Positions 19,040 to 28,591 of a stretch of DNA of 64,000 nt are shown here, piece after piece. Under the pieces are notes generated by a model. It did no database searches. It had not been told where the DNA came from and was given only the letters and a program-made list of their open reading frames with translations. Each line of letters opens with the position of its first letter. The first letter of the stretch is position 1. Both the position numbers and the translations under genes were made by a program. This stretch comes from an uncultured Aquimarina sp. (GTDB taxonomy: Bacteria > Bacteroidota > Bacteroidia > Flavobacteriales > Flavobacteriaceae): positions 248,001 through 312,000 of the forward strand of contig CANMMM010000001.1 in assembly GCA_947498935.1 (NCBI GenBank). The letters run 5' to 3'.

Positions 19040-20278
19040 TTATACAGAAGCGGTGCCTTTGCGCAATTCTATGACCGTTACTTCTGGCCAAATTCCTACC
19101 CTTCCCGGAAATGCATGAAACCCAAAACCTCTGTTTACATTGATGTAGCGCCCCTTTTCTGCATACATTCCTGCCCATTGTTTATACACGTATTGAACTG
19201 GACTCCATTTTACTATCCCAGGAATTTCGATCCCAAACTGAAATCCATGTGTATGCCCACTAAGAGTCAGGTGATAATGATCTGAATGTGTTTTTACCTC
19301 ATGCTCCCAATGCGATGGATCATGACTTAACAATATCTTAAAGTCTGAAGGGGCTATTTGCGCAGATGCCTTGGTCAAATCTCCTGCTTTTTTAAAATTG
19401 TGTCCCCAATTTTCTACACCTACTAACGCCATGCGCTGCCCATCTTTTTCTAGATACACACTTTCATTAAGTAACAATTTAAAATCGATTGCTGTATGAA
19501 TGTCTTTAATCGACTGAAAATTGGCTGCCTTTGCTTCCTCAGACTCCCATGTTACATACTCTCCGTAATCATGATTCCCTAATACCGAAAACTTTCCCAT
19601 CGGTGGGGTATTCAGCTTTTTAAAAACAGGAATCCAAGCGTCCATCTCACTCGCCATGGTATTGACTATATCTCCTGTAAATACTAACATATCGGTTTGC
19701 TGCTGATTGATTAAATCCACAGCATACTCAATCTTAGCAGGATCATCGAAACTACCAGAATGTATATCTGAAATGTGAGTTAAACTATACCCATCAAATG
19801 CCGATGGCAGATCTTCGAAAAACAGGGTATGCTTGATCACTTTAAAATTGTATTTCCCTTTAAAGATCCCATGTAATAAGCCTGCAAAAGGAATAGCCGC
19901 AACTCCTAGTGCTACTTGACTGATAAATTTTCTCCTATCTGGCAAATATTGAATTGCATTCCCTTCAAAAAAAGTATTGGTAAGCCATAGATACCCCGCG
20001 ATACACAGCCGAATAATATCCTCACCAAACATAAACAGCACCAAAATCAACTTCGGCACAAAATTGAGTAAAAATAACGCACCTGCTGTCAATGAATATT
20101 TAGTAGGCCCCACACTCCTATCATAGGTAAATCCTACATATACAAGGTATGCCACTACGCCTACCGATAGTATGGCATAAAACGCATAAATCCATTGATT
20201 TTTAGTGAGTGTTTTGACGGCTTGATACGCATACAACTCCACTAAAGCATACACAGCCATTACGATAATCCAACGCAT
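19040..20278 (-). CDS. Membrane-anchored metallophosphoesterase (calcineurin-like, YkuE type)
   Basis: A 412-residue protein starting at the ATG at 20278 (MRWIIVMAVYALVELYAY), preferred over the in-frame ATG at 20329. Four transmembrane helices fill residues 1-~115, and a hydrophobic segment (RRKFISQVALGVAAIPFAG) precedes the catalytic domain. The metallophosphoesterase motifs are complete: ISDIHSGSF, VFTGDIVN, LGNHDYG, LLSHDPSHW and LSGHTHGF, giving the His/Asp/Asn dinuclear metal site. Substrate unknown; related proteins act on lipid or nucleotide phosphoesters at the membrane. Confidence 0.88.
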   Translation of the reverse strand: MRWIIVMAVYALVELYAYQAVKTLTKNQWIYAFYAILSVGVVAYLVYVGFTYDRSVGPTKYSLTAGALFLLNFVPKLILVLFMFGEDIIRLCIAGYLWLTNTFFEGNAIQYLPDRRKFISQVALGVAAIPFAGLLHGIFKGKYNFKVIKHTLFFEDLPSAFDGYSLTHISDIHSGSFDDPAKIEYAVDLINQQQTDMLVFTGDIVNTMASEMDAWIPVFKKLNTPPMGKFSVLGNHDYGEYVTWESEEAKAANFQSIKDIHTAIDFKLLLNESVYLEKDGQRMALVGVENWGHNFKKAGDLTKASAQIAPSDFKILLSHDPSHWEHEVKTHSDHYHLTLSGHTHGFQFGIEIPGIVKWSPVQYVYKQWAGMYAEKGRYINVNRGFGFHAFPGRVGIWPEVTVIELRKGTASV

Positions 20279-20533
20279 AGTTCCTATTTTACGAAAAACA
20301 AAACTATTTTGCTTTTTGGAATCACACATATATTTAAGTAAAAATTAACGCGTTACGGTAAGCCCGTACAACGAAAACCGACTAACAGTAAAATAAAGTA
20401 AGGTTACGTACAATTCTTATTTTTTTCTTGCACATGTAAAACTTTTATTCGTACATTCGTTTTGTAATAAAAAAGTAAATACTACGTTTTATTACTATCT
20501 TGTAAGAGAAACAACTACAACGATATATATAGC

Positions 20534-20600
20534 AATTGATAACATTGTTATCAATTTTATTTTGGGGCGAAATGCCGTCAGTTTTTGGCGGCATTTCTTA
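20534..20600 (+). other. Two strong hairpins upstream of polA (possible small RNA end)
   Basis: A perfect 10-bp inverted repeat AATTGATAAC/GTTATCAATT (20534-20543, 20547-20556) is followed by GAAATGCCG/CGGCATTTC (20570-20578, 20590-20598) and a T-rich stretch. The second hairpin resembles a weak terminator on the plus strand, but no gene is evident in 20340-20530. Confidence 0.35.
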
Positions 20601-20603
20601 TTT

Positions 20604-20844
20604 TACAGTATTTAATATCTTCATGCTTTGCTCTAAAAACCATCTTTTGCAGTCAAATTTTGCAACTTTTTTGAGTCCCATAGTGCTGCTAGGCAACAAA
20701 AAAATCACTGTATTTCGTTACTTTCTTTATCCGTAGTGCTGCTATGAATTTCCAAAAGTGCCTTATTCAGTCAAATTTCTTCTCATTTTCTGCCAAAAAC
20801 AAAAAGTCAAGATCTGTTCAATCAAAAAAAGATAAATCACTTCA
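20604..20844 (+). mobile_element. MITE-like element, copy A (degenerate, internally rearranged)
   Basis: It shares with copies B-D the blocks ATCTTTTGCA.TCAAATTTTG and GCTGCTAGGCAACAAAAAAAT, and a right end AGATAAATCACTTC. The centre (AGTGCTGCTA) appears twice, at about 20681 and 20732, so the copy is longer than the 161-bp form. The left terminal repeat is not convincing. It fills the polA upstream region. Confidence 0.6.
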
Positions 20845-20916
20845 TTTTCTGGTTTTTTAAACCATCAACACTCTTCTTTTTATATATTGCATTCTCAAAA
20901 AAATCGAATTCATACT

Positions 20917-23727
20917 ATGTCACAAAAACGTCTTTTTCTCTTGGATGGCTATGCACTCATCTTCAGAGGATATTATGCACTGATCAAAAACCCTAGAGTT
21001 AATTCCAAAGGACAAGACACCTCTGCAATACTTGGATTTGTCAATTCATTATTTGATGTTATCAAACGTGAGCGACCAGATCATTTAGCGGTAGCCTTTG
21101 ACAAACAAGGGAGTAGTGCACGCTTGGAAATGTTTCCTGAATATAAAGCGAATCGCGACGAGACTCCAGAAGCTATCAAAATTGCAGTACCCATTATACA
21201 AGACATCCTTAATGCAATGCACATCCCTATCATAGAACAGGCAGGTGTCGAGGCAGATGATCTGATTGGTACCATCGCTAAACAAGCAGAAAAAGAGGAT
21301 TTCAAAATCTATATGGTTACTCCTGATAAGGACTATGCCCAATTAGTATCCGAAAACATATTCATGTACCGCCCTGCTCGAATGGGAAATGGTATAGAGA
21401 TTTGGGGAATTCCAGAAGTACAGAAAAAATTCGAAGTAGAACGTCCCGAACAAGTAATCGATTATCTAGGGATGATGGGTGATGCCGTAGATAACATTCC
21501 TGGATTACCAGGTGTAGGTGATAAAACAGCTAAGAAATTCATTGCTGCTTACGGATCTATGGAAGGCTTAATCGCTAACATCGACCAGTTAAAAGGTAAA
21601 ATGAAAGAGAAAGTAACTGCCAATGCAGAGCTAGGGATGTTATCCAAAAAACTCGCTACGATTATCATCGATTGCGATGTGACCTTTGATGCACCAAACT
21701 ATGAAATCTCTACACCCGATAGCGAAAAAGTACAAGGGATTTTTGAAGAATTAGAATTCCGACGACTCAAAGACCAATTTCTAAAAATCTTTTTCCCATC
21801 GGAAACTACTGCGAGTGCGACTCCCAAAAAAACCAACCAAGCAGGTGCAGGGCAATTTTCATTATTCGGTGGAGACCCTGCATCAGACGCAGCAACCACC
21901 TCATTTTCGGATCGAAAAACCATCGCTAATACACAGCATTTTTACCAAAGTATCGCCCCTGGTATGGCGCTACAGCTCTTTCTAAAAAAACTAGTACAAC
22001 AAGAGGCCGTATGCTTTGATACCGAAACCACAGGACTTGATCCACTAGTAGTAGAATTAGTAGGTATCTCCTTCTCTTGGGAAGCAGGAAAAGGATATTA
22101 CATCCCTTTCCCAGAAGATCGTACCGAAGCCCAAACACTTATAGAGCAAATACGACCTTTTTTTGAAAACGAACAGATCACTAAAATCGGGCAAAACCTA
22201 AAATACGACATCAAAGTACTGGCCAAATATCAACTAGCAGTACGAGGACCATTATTCGATACCATGCTAGCGCACTACCTGATCAATCCCGATATGCGTC
22301 ATAACATGGATGTGTTGTCTGAGACTTACCTCAACTATACTCCTATTTCCATTACAGAACTGATCGGCAAAAAAGGAAAAAACCAATTATCCTTCCGTCA
22401 GGTACCACTAGACAAACAGACAGAATACGCTGTAGAAGACGCAGACATTACCTATCAGCTCAAAGAGCACTTTGCACCCGAGCTTAAAGAAGCCAATACA
22501 GAATCCTTATTCCAAGACATTGAAATCCCCCTACTCGGCGTACTCGCTGATATGGAAATCGAAGGGATCAATCTGGACAAAGATTTTTTACAATCCCTAT
22601 CCAGTGATTTGGACAGTGATATACAAGCTCTAGAACAAGCGATTTATACCGAGGCAGGCGAAACTTTTAATATCGCATCACCTAAGCAATTAGGGATTGT
22701 ACTATTTGAAAAAATGAAACTAGTAGACAAGCCAAAAAAAACCAAGACAGGGCAATACTCTACCGCAGAAGACGTACTATCGTACCTAGCCAAAGACCAC
22801 AAAATCATACAAAACATCCTTGAATTCCGCGGGCTCTCTAAACTAAAGAGTACCTATGTAGACGCCCTACCGAATCAAGTAAATCCTACCACCCAGCGTG
22901 TACATACAGATTATATGCAGACAGTAGCCGCTACAGGACGATTGAGTTCTAATAATCCAAACCTGCAAAACATCCCTATTCGTACAGAACGAGGACAGCA
23001 AGTACGTAAGGCTTTTGTACCTAAAAATGACGAGTACACCCTACTAGCAGCGGATTACTCGCAGATAGAACTACGTATTATCGCTGCACTTAGCGAAGAA
23101 GAAACCATGATCAGTGCCTTCCAAAACGGAGAAGACATTCATGCGGCCACTGCTGCCAAAGTATTCGGAGTTCCTATCGAAGAGGTAACCCGCGAGCAGC
23201 GTAGCAATGCTAAGACCGTAAACTTTGGGATTATCTATGGAGTATCTGCTTTTGGACTGAGCAATCAGACCGAACTATCACGTAGTGAAGCCAAAGAACT
23301 GATCGACACCTATTACAAAACCTACCCGAAGCTACGTAACTATATGAGCGAACTCGTAGATTTTGCACGCGAAAACGGATATGCCCAAACCGTACTCGGT
23401 AGACGTCGTTATCTAAAAGATATTAATTCTGCCAATGCAGTGGTACGTGGTGCTGCCGAGCGAAATGCTGTTAACGCACCTATCCAAGGGAGTGCAGCAG
23501 ACATTATTAAAATAGCGATGATCAACATCCACCAACAATTACAAGCGAATAATTACAAGACCAAGATGCTACTACAAGTACATGATGAATTGGTATTCGA
23601 TGTATACAAGCCGGAGCTAGAAGCCATCAAAGAACTCGTAAAATCCACTATGGAAAACGCCTACACCTTAGCCGTACCGCTAGAAGTAGATATGGGCACA
23701 GGAAACAACTGGCTCGAAGCACACTAA
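20917..23727 (+). CDS. polA: DNA polymerase I
   Basis: A 936-residue replication and repair polymerase; the ATG at 20917 (MSQKRLFLLDGYALIFRGYY) is preferred over an upstream TTG. The 5'-3' exonuclease domain covers ~1-290 (VAFDKQ, EADDLIGT, MGDAVDNIPGLPGVGDKTA). The 3'-5' exonuclease domain looks intact: FDTETTGLDP, GQNLKYDIK, and YAVEDADITYQL. The polymerase domain has motif A AADYSQIELRI, motif B RSNAKTVNFGIIYGVS and motif C LQVHDELVFDV. Monocistronic by position; a perfect 11-bp inverted repeat (GACTTCTAGAG, 23739-23779) follows the stop but lacks a T-run. Confidence 0.97.
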   Translation: MSQKRLFLLDGYALIFRGYYALIKNPRVNSKGQDTSAILGFVNSLFDVIKRERPDHLAVAFDKQGSSARLEMFPEYKANRDETPEAIKIAVPIIQDILNAMHIPIIEQAGVEADDLIGTIAKQAEKEDFKIYMVTPDKDYAQLVSENIFMYRPARMGNGIEIWGIPEVQKKFEVERPEQVIDYLGMMGDAVDNIPGLPGVGDKTAKKFIAAYGSMEGLIANIDQLKGKMKEKVTANAELGMLSKKLATIIIDCDVTFDAPNYEISTPDSEKVQGIFEELEFRRLKDQFLKIFFPSETTASATPKKTNQAGAGQFSLFGGDPASDAATTSFSDRKTIANTQHFYQSIAPGMALQLFLKKLVQQEAVCFDTETTGLDPLVVELVGISFSWEAGKGYYIPFPEDRTEAQTLIEQIRPFFENEQITKIGQNLKYDIKVLAKYQLAVRGPLFDTMLAHYLINPDMRHNMDVLSETYLNYTPISITELIGKKGKNQLSFRQVPLDKQTEYAVEDADITYQLKEHFAPELKEANTESLFQDIEIPLLGVLADMEIEGINLDKDFLQSLSSDLDSDIQALEQAIYTEAGETFNIASPKQLGIVLFEKMKLVDKPKKTKTGQYSTAEDVLSYLAKDHKIIQNILEFRGLSKLKSTYVDALPNQVNPTTQRVHTDYMQTVAATGRLSSNNPNLQNIPIRTERGQQVRKAFVPKNDEYTLLAADYSQIELRIIAALSEEETMISAFQNGEDIHAATAAKVFGVPIEEVTREQRSNAKTVNFGIIYGVSAFGLSNQTELSRSEAKELIDTYYKTYPKLRNYMSELVDFARENGYAQTVLGRRRYLKDINSANAVVRGAAERNAVNAPIQGSAADIIKIAMINIHQQLQANNYKTKMLLQVHDELVFDVYKPELEAIKELVKSTMENAYTLAVPLEVDMGTGNNWLEAH

Positions 23728-23862
23728 TAAAACATAGCGACTTCTAGAGGCCTGTACTTTTACTACATCTCTAGAAGTCACTATCACTACCTCCAAAAAG
23801 TGTATAGTTTTACCTATTTTTGATCCTAGAAACCAAACCAATATTCATCAAAACGCACGTTC

Positions 23863-24678
23863 ATGGAACAATTATTTACACTAGATAGTCTCTTCACCCT
23901 ATTCATGCTGGTATTACTACAAGCCGTCTTAGGATTTGACAATCTATTATACATCTCCCTAGAATCCAAAAAAGCCCCTGCAGACAAACAAAGTTTTGTA
24001 CGCAAAATGGGCGTTGGACTCGCGATCATCCTTCGTATCGTACTCCTATTTGTACTCATGTCTTTGATACAATTTTTCCAAGATCCATTCGTCAGTCTGC
24101 ACGATAATAATATTATCGAATTCGAATTTAATGTACACAGTATTATCGTATTGATCGGAGGGATTTTTATCATCTACACCGCTGTCAAGGAAATCTGGCA
24201 TATGATGCTACTCAAAGAACACGCTAGTGCCGATGAAAAAGCAGCCAAGAAATCAACCAATACCATCATCCTATGGATCGTGATCATGAATCTAGTATTC
24301 TCCTTTGACTCCATCCTAAGTGCCATGGCACTGACCAGCCATATGGAATACGGATCCCAACTTACATTAATGTCCATTGCTATTATCATGGGAGGCGTAC
24401 TGATGATCGTACTTGCCGATAAGGTCTCTACCTTTTTACAAAAAAATAGAATGTACGAAGTACTTGGGCTGTTCATCCTATTCATCGTAGGAATCATGCT
24501 CCTATCAGAAGGCGGACACTTGGCACACCTACACCTGTTTGGCAATGCCATTACCCCGATGAGCAAAACGACTTTTTACTTTGTGATCATCGTATTAGTG
24601 ATCGTAGACATTGTACAAGGAAGGTATCAGAAGAAGCTACTCGCTCAAAAAGCACAACAAGAAAAACAAAACGATTAA
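23863..24678 (+). CDS. TerC family integral membrane protein
   Basis: A 271-residue membrane protein with about seven hydrophobic helices. The TerC hallmarks are present: acidic residues in membrane segments, GFDNLLYISLESKK in the first helix region and VFSFDSILSAMALT in the second half. TerC proteins are linked to tellurite resistance and, more generally, to metal-ion (Mn) efflux and metalation of exported proteins; which applies here is not visible. It follows polA after 135 bases and is convergent with the lipocalin-like gene. Confidence 0.88.
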   Translation: MEQLFTLDSLFTLFMLVLLQAVLGFDNLLYISLESKKAPADKQSFVRKMGVGLAIILRIVLLFVLMSLIQFFQDPFVSLHDNNIIEFEFNVHSIIVLIGGIFIIYTAVKEIWHMMLLKEHASADEKAAKKSTNTIILWIVIMNLVFSFDSILSAMALTSHMEYGSQLTLMSIAIIMGGVLMIVLADKVSTFLQKNRMYEVLGLFILFIVGIMLLSEGGHLAHLHLFGNAITPMSKTTFYFVIIVLVIVDIVQGRYQKKLLAQKAQQEKQND

Positions 24679-24699
24679 TACTACCGTGTAATAGTATTA

Positions 24700-24787
24700 G
24701 GGCGTTACCACAAGGGTCGGGCTATCCGCTATATCTTTTTTGGTTTTTCAGAAAACCAAAAAAGGATGCCGCTCCTATCCCTAACGC
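24700..24787 (+). repeat. REP-like dispersed repeat, copy 3 (subtype A)
   Basis: It starts GGGCGTTACCACAAGGGTC and ends CTATCCCTAACGC. The centre is an A/T hairpin: ATCTTTTTTGGTTTTTC opposed by GAAAACCAAAAAAGGAT. It lies between convergent terC and the lipocalin-like gene. Confidence 0.9.
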
Positions 24788-24807
24788 AGCAACATCGTAT
24801 GCAAAAA

Positions 24808-24845
24808 CAAACCGCTCTTTTGCGAATGAAAAGAGCGGTTTTTTG
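24808..24845. terminator. Bidirectional intrinsic terminator
   Basis: The stem AAACCGCTCTTTT/AAAAGAGCGGTTT with loop GCGAATG is flanked by A- and T-runs, between terC and the lipocalin-like gene on opposite strands. Confidence 0.9.
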
Positions 24846-24874
24846 TATGCTAAAACAACAGTGTTTTTAGCAGC

Positions 24875-25357
24875 CTATTGCCTTGTAAACTCTAGACTCA
24901 ATTTTTGATCAAAACCTTCGATCGTATCAGAAAATGACAATGTCGTCTCTGTAAGACCAATACCCACTGTCTCTGGGTCATCATTTGCCGAGTCAAAGGT
25001 TAACTGACTTCCATCCAAGCTCCATGTACCTGACTCTGTAATCGATGTCCCTGCACAAGTAGCAGTAACTACAATCTCATTTACTGTCGTTTCAAATTTT
25101 ACCGTAACCTCAGTGGTAGTCTGCGTATACGAAGCATCCGCATTCACCACAATAGTTGTTTTAAAACAGGGTAATTCCGATGATAATAAATCCGTAGAAA
25201 AAGTATCATCATTATTCAGATCCAATGGAAATTCGCTATTGGCTTTCGACAATTCCCAAGTTCCAACAATACTAGGCGCTTTACTACCCCCATCATCATC
25301 AGAACTACAAGACATTATAAATAATGCGCATACCCATACAATTAATTGACATTTCAT
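24875..25357 (-). CDS. Lipocalin-like lipoprotein
   Basis: A 160-residue lipoprotein; the ATG at 25357 (MKCQLIVWVCALFIMSC) gives a direct signal peptide and lipobox, so the longer frame to 25384 is not used. The cysteine is followed by SSDDD, an acidic patch typical of lipoproteins sent to the Bacteroidota cell surface. The mature part opens with IVGTWELSKAN and has alternating beta-strand patterns (TYTQTTTEVTVKFE, GTWSLDGSQLTFDS), the lipocalin-like pattern common in this phylum. Ligand unknown. Monocistronic, convergent with terC. Confidence 0.75.
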   Translation of the reverse strand: MKCQLIVWVCALFIMSCSSDDDGGSKAPSIVGTWELSKANSEFPLDLNNDDTFSTDLLSSELPCFKTTIVVNADASYTQTTTEVTVKFETTVNEIVVTATCAGTSITESGTWSLDGSQLTFDSANDDPETVGIGLTETTLSFSDTIEGFDQKLSLEFTRQ

Positions 25358-25763
25358 AATTTGTGTTTTTTTTAAAAAATTCATAATGATTTTATAATGA
25401 ACTCATCTCTGGTGTGGGTCATGACCGTATCTGATCATAGCATAACAAGTTTATATCACTTTTAGCGCAGCAATAGCACCACCGTCACTAAAAATTACAA
25501 TATCAAATCACTACCACATACGATCCACCAAAAACCGTCCCCTTAAAAATAATACGTTTTCTATCAAAACACTACCTAAAAAAAAATATTCCACTAAAAA
25601 AACACTAAACATTCCCTACCAAAGATAAACACTAACCTCTTGCTTCTCATCACAGCATCATAAAGAGAACCACCGCATAATCAATCACTTTATTTAACAA
25701 GTAGGATATTGCAGAAGTAATAAAAACATCTTAGATTTGTTAAAATTTTCTAAAAAAACAACT
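25358..25763. other. Intergenic stretch between divergent surface-protein genes
   Basis: No gene seen. Its right half holds blocks repeated before the second LRR gene: CACTAAACATTCCCTACCAA (25603-25622; again at 28449-28468), a shared TTTATTTAACAAGTA block, and an AGATTT.TTAAAATTTTC block just before each ATG. The upstream region was therefore duplicated with the LRR gene and probably holds its promoter. Confidence 0.6.
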
Positions 25764-28331
25764 ATGCTAAAACGACTACTATTTTTTTTATTGTGCATTA
25801 CCATGCATATCACTGCTCAAGAAGTCTCTGAAGAAGACAAAAACGCACTCATTGCTTTATACAATGCCACTGATGGTGACAATTGGAGTTCTTCTTGGAA
25901 TTTGACAGACCCTCCTCAATTTTGGTTTGGAGTAAAGACTACTAACGCTCTTATTAATGGTGAAGAACGTTTATTGGTCACAGGTCTGGATTTATCATTT
26001 AGAAGACTTTCAGGAAATATACCGTCTGAATTAGGAAACCTAAAAGATCTAAAATCACTAAATCTTTCTAATAACAGCTTATCAGGTGCTGTTCCTACCG
26101 AACTAGGAAACCTCACTCTACTAGAAACGTTAGAACTTGAAAGAAATCAATTAGAAGGAGAAATCCCATCAACATTATTTAGTCAGCACGAAACCTTGTA
26201 CAGCAACATCAATTTAAGTTTTAATAAATTGTCGGGTACACTTCCCTTATCACTTGGTACTACAGTAGATTTTGACGGTACTATAGATGTTTCTCATAAT
26301 CAACTTACCGCATTAGCTAACTACAGCGGGAGTGATTTTTCGGGTATACAGACATTAAACATCAATAATAACCTTTTACCTTTTGCGACATTAGAACAAG
26401 AGAACAATGGCAATCGATTGATCAATACACTAGACATCAATGTAGCAAACCTATCTTTCTCTCCACAAAATAACATAGGTACTGTAGAAAATATCGTGTT
26501 TTCAGAAGGTGCTACACTTACACTCACCTTACCCAATCTTGCTAGCACCAATAACACCTATCAGTGGTACAAAGATGGTACTATAATCGATGGCGCTATA
26601 AATACTACTTATCAAATAGCAAATACCACTACTAATGATATTGGTATCTATTATTGTGAGGTTAAAAATTCAGTAATTACTGAGCTTACCCTAACAAGAA
26701 ACCCTATTACAGTAGATAACGAAGCAACGATCAATGATAAAAACGCATTGATTGCACTGTATAATGCCACTAGCGGACCAAATTGGAGTTCACCATGGGA
26801 TTTAACCACTGAGATGGGAAATTGGAAAGGTGTTATAACCGATAGTAATGGCCGTGTTATTGAATTAGATTGCACAGATTTTGGACTTGCGGGTACACTC
26901 CCAGAAGAAATCTGGACATTGACAGACACTGAAAAATTAATCTTTAACCGTAATAGAGGTCTAAGTGGAAGCATACTAACAAACGTTACCAACCTTACCA
27001 AATTAAAAGCTTTAGAATTCAGAGAAACATCTGTAGGAGGTACAATCCTTCCCGAATTATTTGGAATGCTCACCTTAGAATCTTTAGCATTTAGCGAGAA
27101 ATTTACAGGAAGTTTAGCAGGTATAGAAAACTTAGTCAATCTAAGGGAAATAGTAAGTAACGGTAGTGATATTACCGAAGTGCCTGAAAGCCTATGGACA
27201 CTCACTGGGCTAGAAGAGATAGATATCACTTCTACTGATGAACCCTTAGTAAACATAAGTATGCCGAGTAGCATGAGTCCATTTACAGCCTTAAAAAAAC
27301 TACGACTATGGGGGAATCAAACCCAACCTATTCCTACAGACCTTACCACACTTACCAATTTAGAAATTTTATCCCTTAGAGGTTTTGATACAGAACCCAT
27401 ACCACAAAACATTGATAATCTAATTAACCTAACCGAATTAGATTTATCCGATGGATTTACTGGTACTATTCCTAGTGAAATTGGAAACTTAACCAATCTG
27501 GTAGATTTATCAATGCATTCAAACCAATTAAGTGGCGGTATCCCAGAGGAAATAGGCAACCTAAGCTCATTAAGAGGATTAAACATCTCTGATAGTAACT
27601 TAGAAGGAGCTATTCCAGCAACAATTGGTAATTTAAGTAATTTATTTATTGCTTTCTTAGACTTTAACAACTTATCAGGAGAGATTCCTTCTTCGATAGC
27701 AGAGCTCCCCAACCTCAACTTTTTTGGAATTGCTTTAAATAAATTTATTTTTGAAGATTTGGAACAAAATATTGATGCTGTACGTGCTATACCTAGTTCT
27801 TTATTCCAAATACAACAAAACATTGATGAAGAAGCCAATATCACAATTGAGGAAGGCATAGAAATTACCTTATCAGTAGACGCTACACAAAGTCCTAATA
27901 ATATGTACCAATGGTACAAAGATGGAGAAATCATTGACGGTGCTACAGAACGCAACCTAACCATTACCAATGCAGGAGCTGATGATATTGGAGTATATAA
28001 TTGTTTTGTAACAAATAGCATCGTTACTGGTATGACTTTACGCAAAAATAACATAACACTAAGTGTTACCTTAAGCACAGAAGCGTTTGCCTCTGCGGGT
28101 ATTACTACTTACCCCATACCTGCACAGGAGCAACTCACCATTGCACTGGGAGACTTATCAGGATTGCAAGTCAATGCCACCATCTATGACCTACTCGGAA
28201 ACCAAGTACTAACACAAGCAGGCATTCAAAACAATGAAACAATAGACATCACTACATTAGCTAGTGGTTCGTATATACTGCAATTAGAAGAAAGCGGCAA
28301 AACCTACGCGTCTATGATTCTAAAACAGTAA
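25764..28331 (+). CDS. Secreted LRR/Ig-like protein with T9SS sorting domain, paralogue 1
   Basis: An 855-residue exported protein; the ATG at 25764 (MLKRLLFFLLCITMHITAQ) opens a signal peptide, while the frame's earlier TTG is unlikely. Order: an LRR N-cap segment (DKNALIALYNATDGDNW), plant-type leucine-rich repeats with IPSELGNLKDLKSLNLSNNS-like units, an Ig-like domain (YQWYKDG...YYCEVKN), a second N-cap and LRR array, a second Ig-like domain (YQWYKDGEIIDGATE...YNCFV), and a C-terminal type A T9SS sorting domain (TTYPIPAQEQLTI...SGSYILQLEESGKTY). It is therefore exported through T9SS and attached or released at the surface; LRRs suggest protein or glycan binding, ligand unknown. Paralogue of the next gene. 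Confidence 0.88.
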   Translation: MLKRLLFFLLCITMHITAQEVSEEDKNALIALYNATDGDNWSSSWNLTDPPQFWFGVKTTNALINGEERLLVTGLDLSFRRLSGNIPSELGNLKDLKSLNLSNNSLSGAVPTELGNLTLLETLELERNQLEGEIPSTLFSQHETLYSNINLSFNKLSGTLPLSLGTTVDFDGTIDVSHNQLTALANYSGSDFSGIQTLNINNNLLPFATLEQENNGNRLINTLDINVANLSFSPQNNIGTVENIVFSEGATLTLTLPNLASTNNTYQWYKDGTIIDGAINTTYQIANTTTNDIGIYYCEVKNSVITELTLTRNPITVDNEATINDKNALIALYNATSGPNWSSPWDLTTEMGNWKGVITDSNGRVIELDCTDFGLAGTLPEEIWTLTDTEKLIFNRNRGLSGSILTNVTNLTKLKALEFRETSVGGTILPELFGMLTLESLAFSEKFTGSLAGIENLVNLREIVSNGSDITEVPESLWTLTGLEEIDITSTDEPLVNISMPSSMSPFTALKKLRLWGNQTQPIPTDLTTLTNLEILSLRGFDTEPIPQNIDNLINLTELDLSDGFTGTIPSEIGNLTNLVDLSMHSNQLSGGIPEEIGNLSSLRGLNISDSNLEGAIPATIGNLSNLFIAFLDFNNLSGEIPSSIAELPNLNFFGIALNKFIFEDLEQNIDAVRAIPSSLFQIQQNIDEEANITIEEGIEITLSVDATQSPNNMYQWYKDGEIIDGATERNLTITNAGADDIGVYNCFVTNSIVTGMTLRKNNITLSVTLSTEAFASAGITTYPIPAQEQLTIALGDLSGLQVNATIYDLLGNQVLTQAGIQNNETIDITTLASGSYILQLEESGKTYASMILKQ

Positions 28332-28373
28332 ATATTATATTGAAAAAAAAGCTATATAAATAGCTAGTCATAG

Positions 28374-28397
28374 CAGGGGTTGTCTAAAAAGACAGCC
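28374..28397 (+). terminator. Intrinsic terminator of LRR paralogue 1
   Basis: GGGGTTGTCT and AGACAGCCCTC pair around an A-rich loop, followed by TTTTTT. It is almost the same as the terminator after paralogue 2 (31411-31443), including the preceding GCTATATAAATAGC hairpin. Confidence 0.85.
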
Positions 28398-28591
28398 CTC
28401 TTTTTTGATACGCAACTTGTTTTACAAACCTCGCTCAATAACAAAAAACACTAAACATTCCCTACCAAGGACACATACGTTCATGCAATCCCAACGAAAA
28501 CTTACACAATCAATTACTTTATTTAACAAGTAATAAATTGTATAGATCCTACGAATCTTTTAGATTTATTAAAATTTTCCAAAAAATAATT

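Noticed and set aside
20536..20736. A 66-codon plus-strand frame upstream of polA
   Set aside because: It runs through two hairpins and MITE copy A and has no protein-like features.
23739..23779. Inverted repeat GACTTCTAGAG after polA as a terminator
   Set aside because: The 11-bp arms are perfect but the loop is 19 bases and no T-run follows.
27317..28078. A 253-codon minus-strand frame opposite LRR paralogue 1
   Set aside because: Antisense shadow produced by the regular Leu-rich repeats; similar shorter shadows occur opposite paralogue 2.
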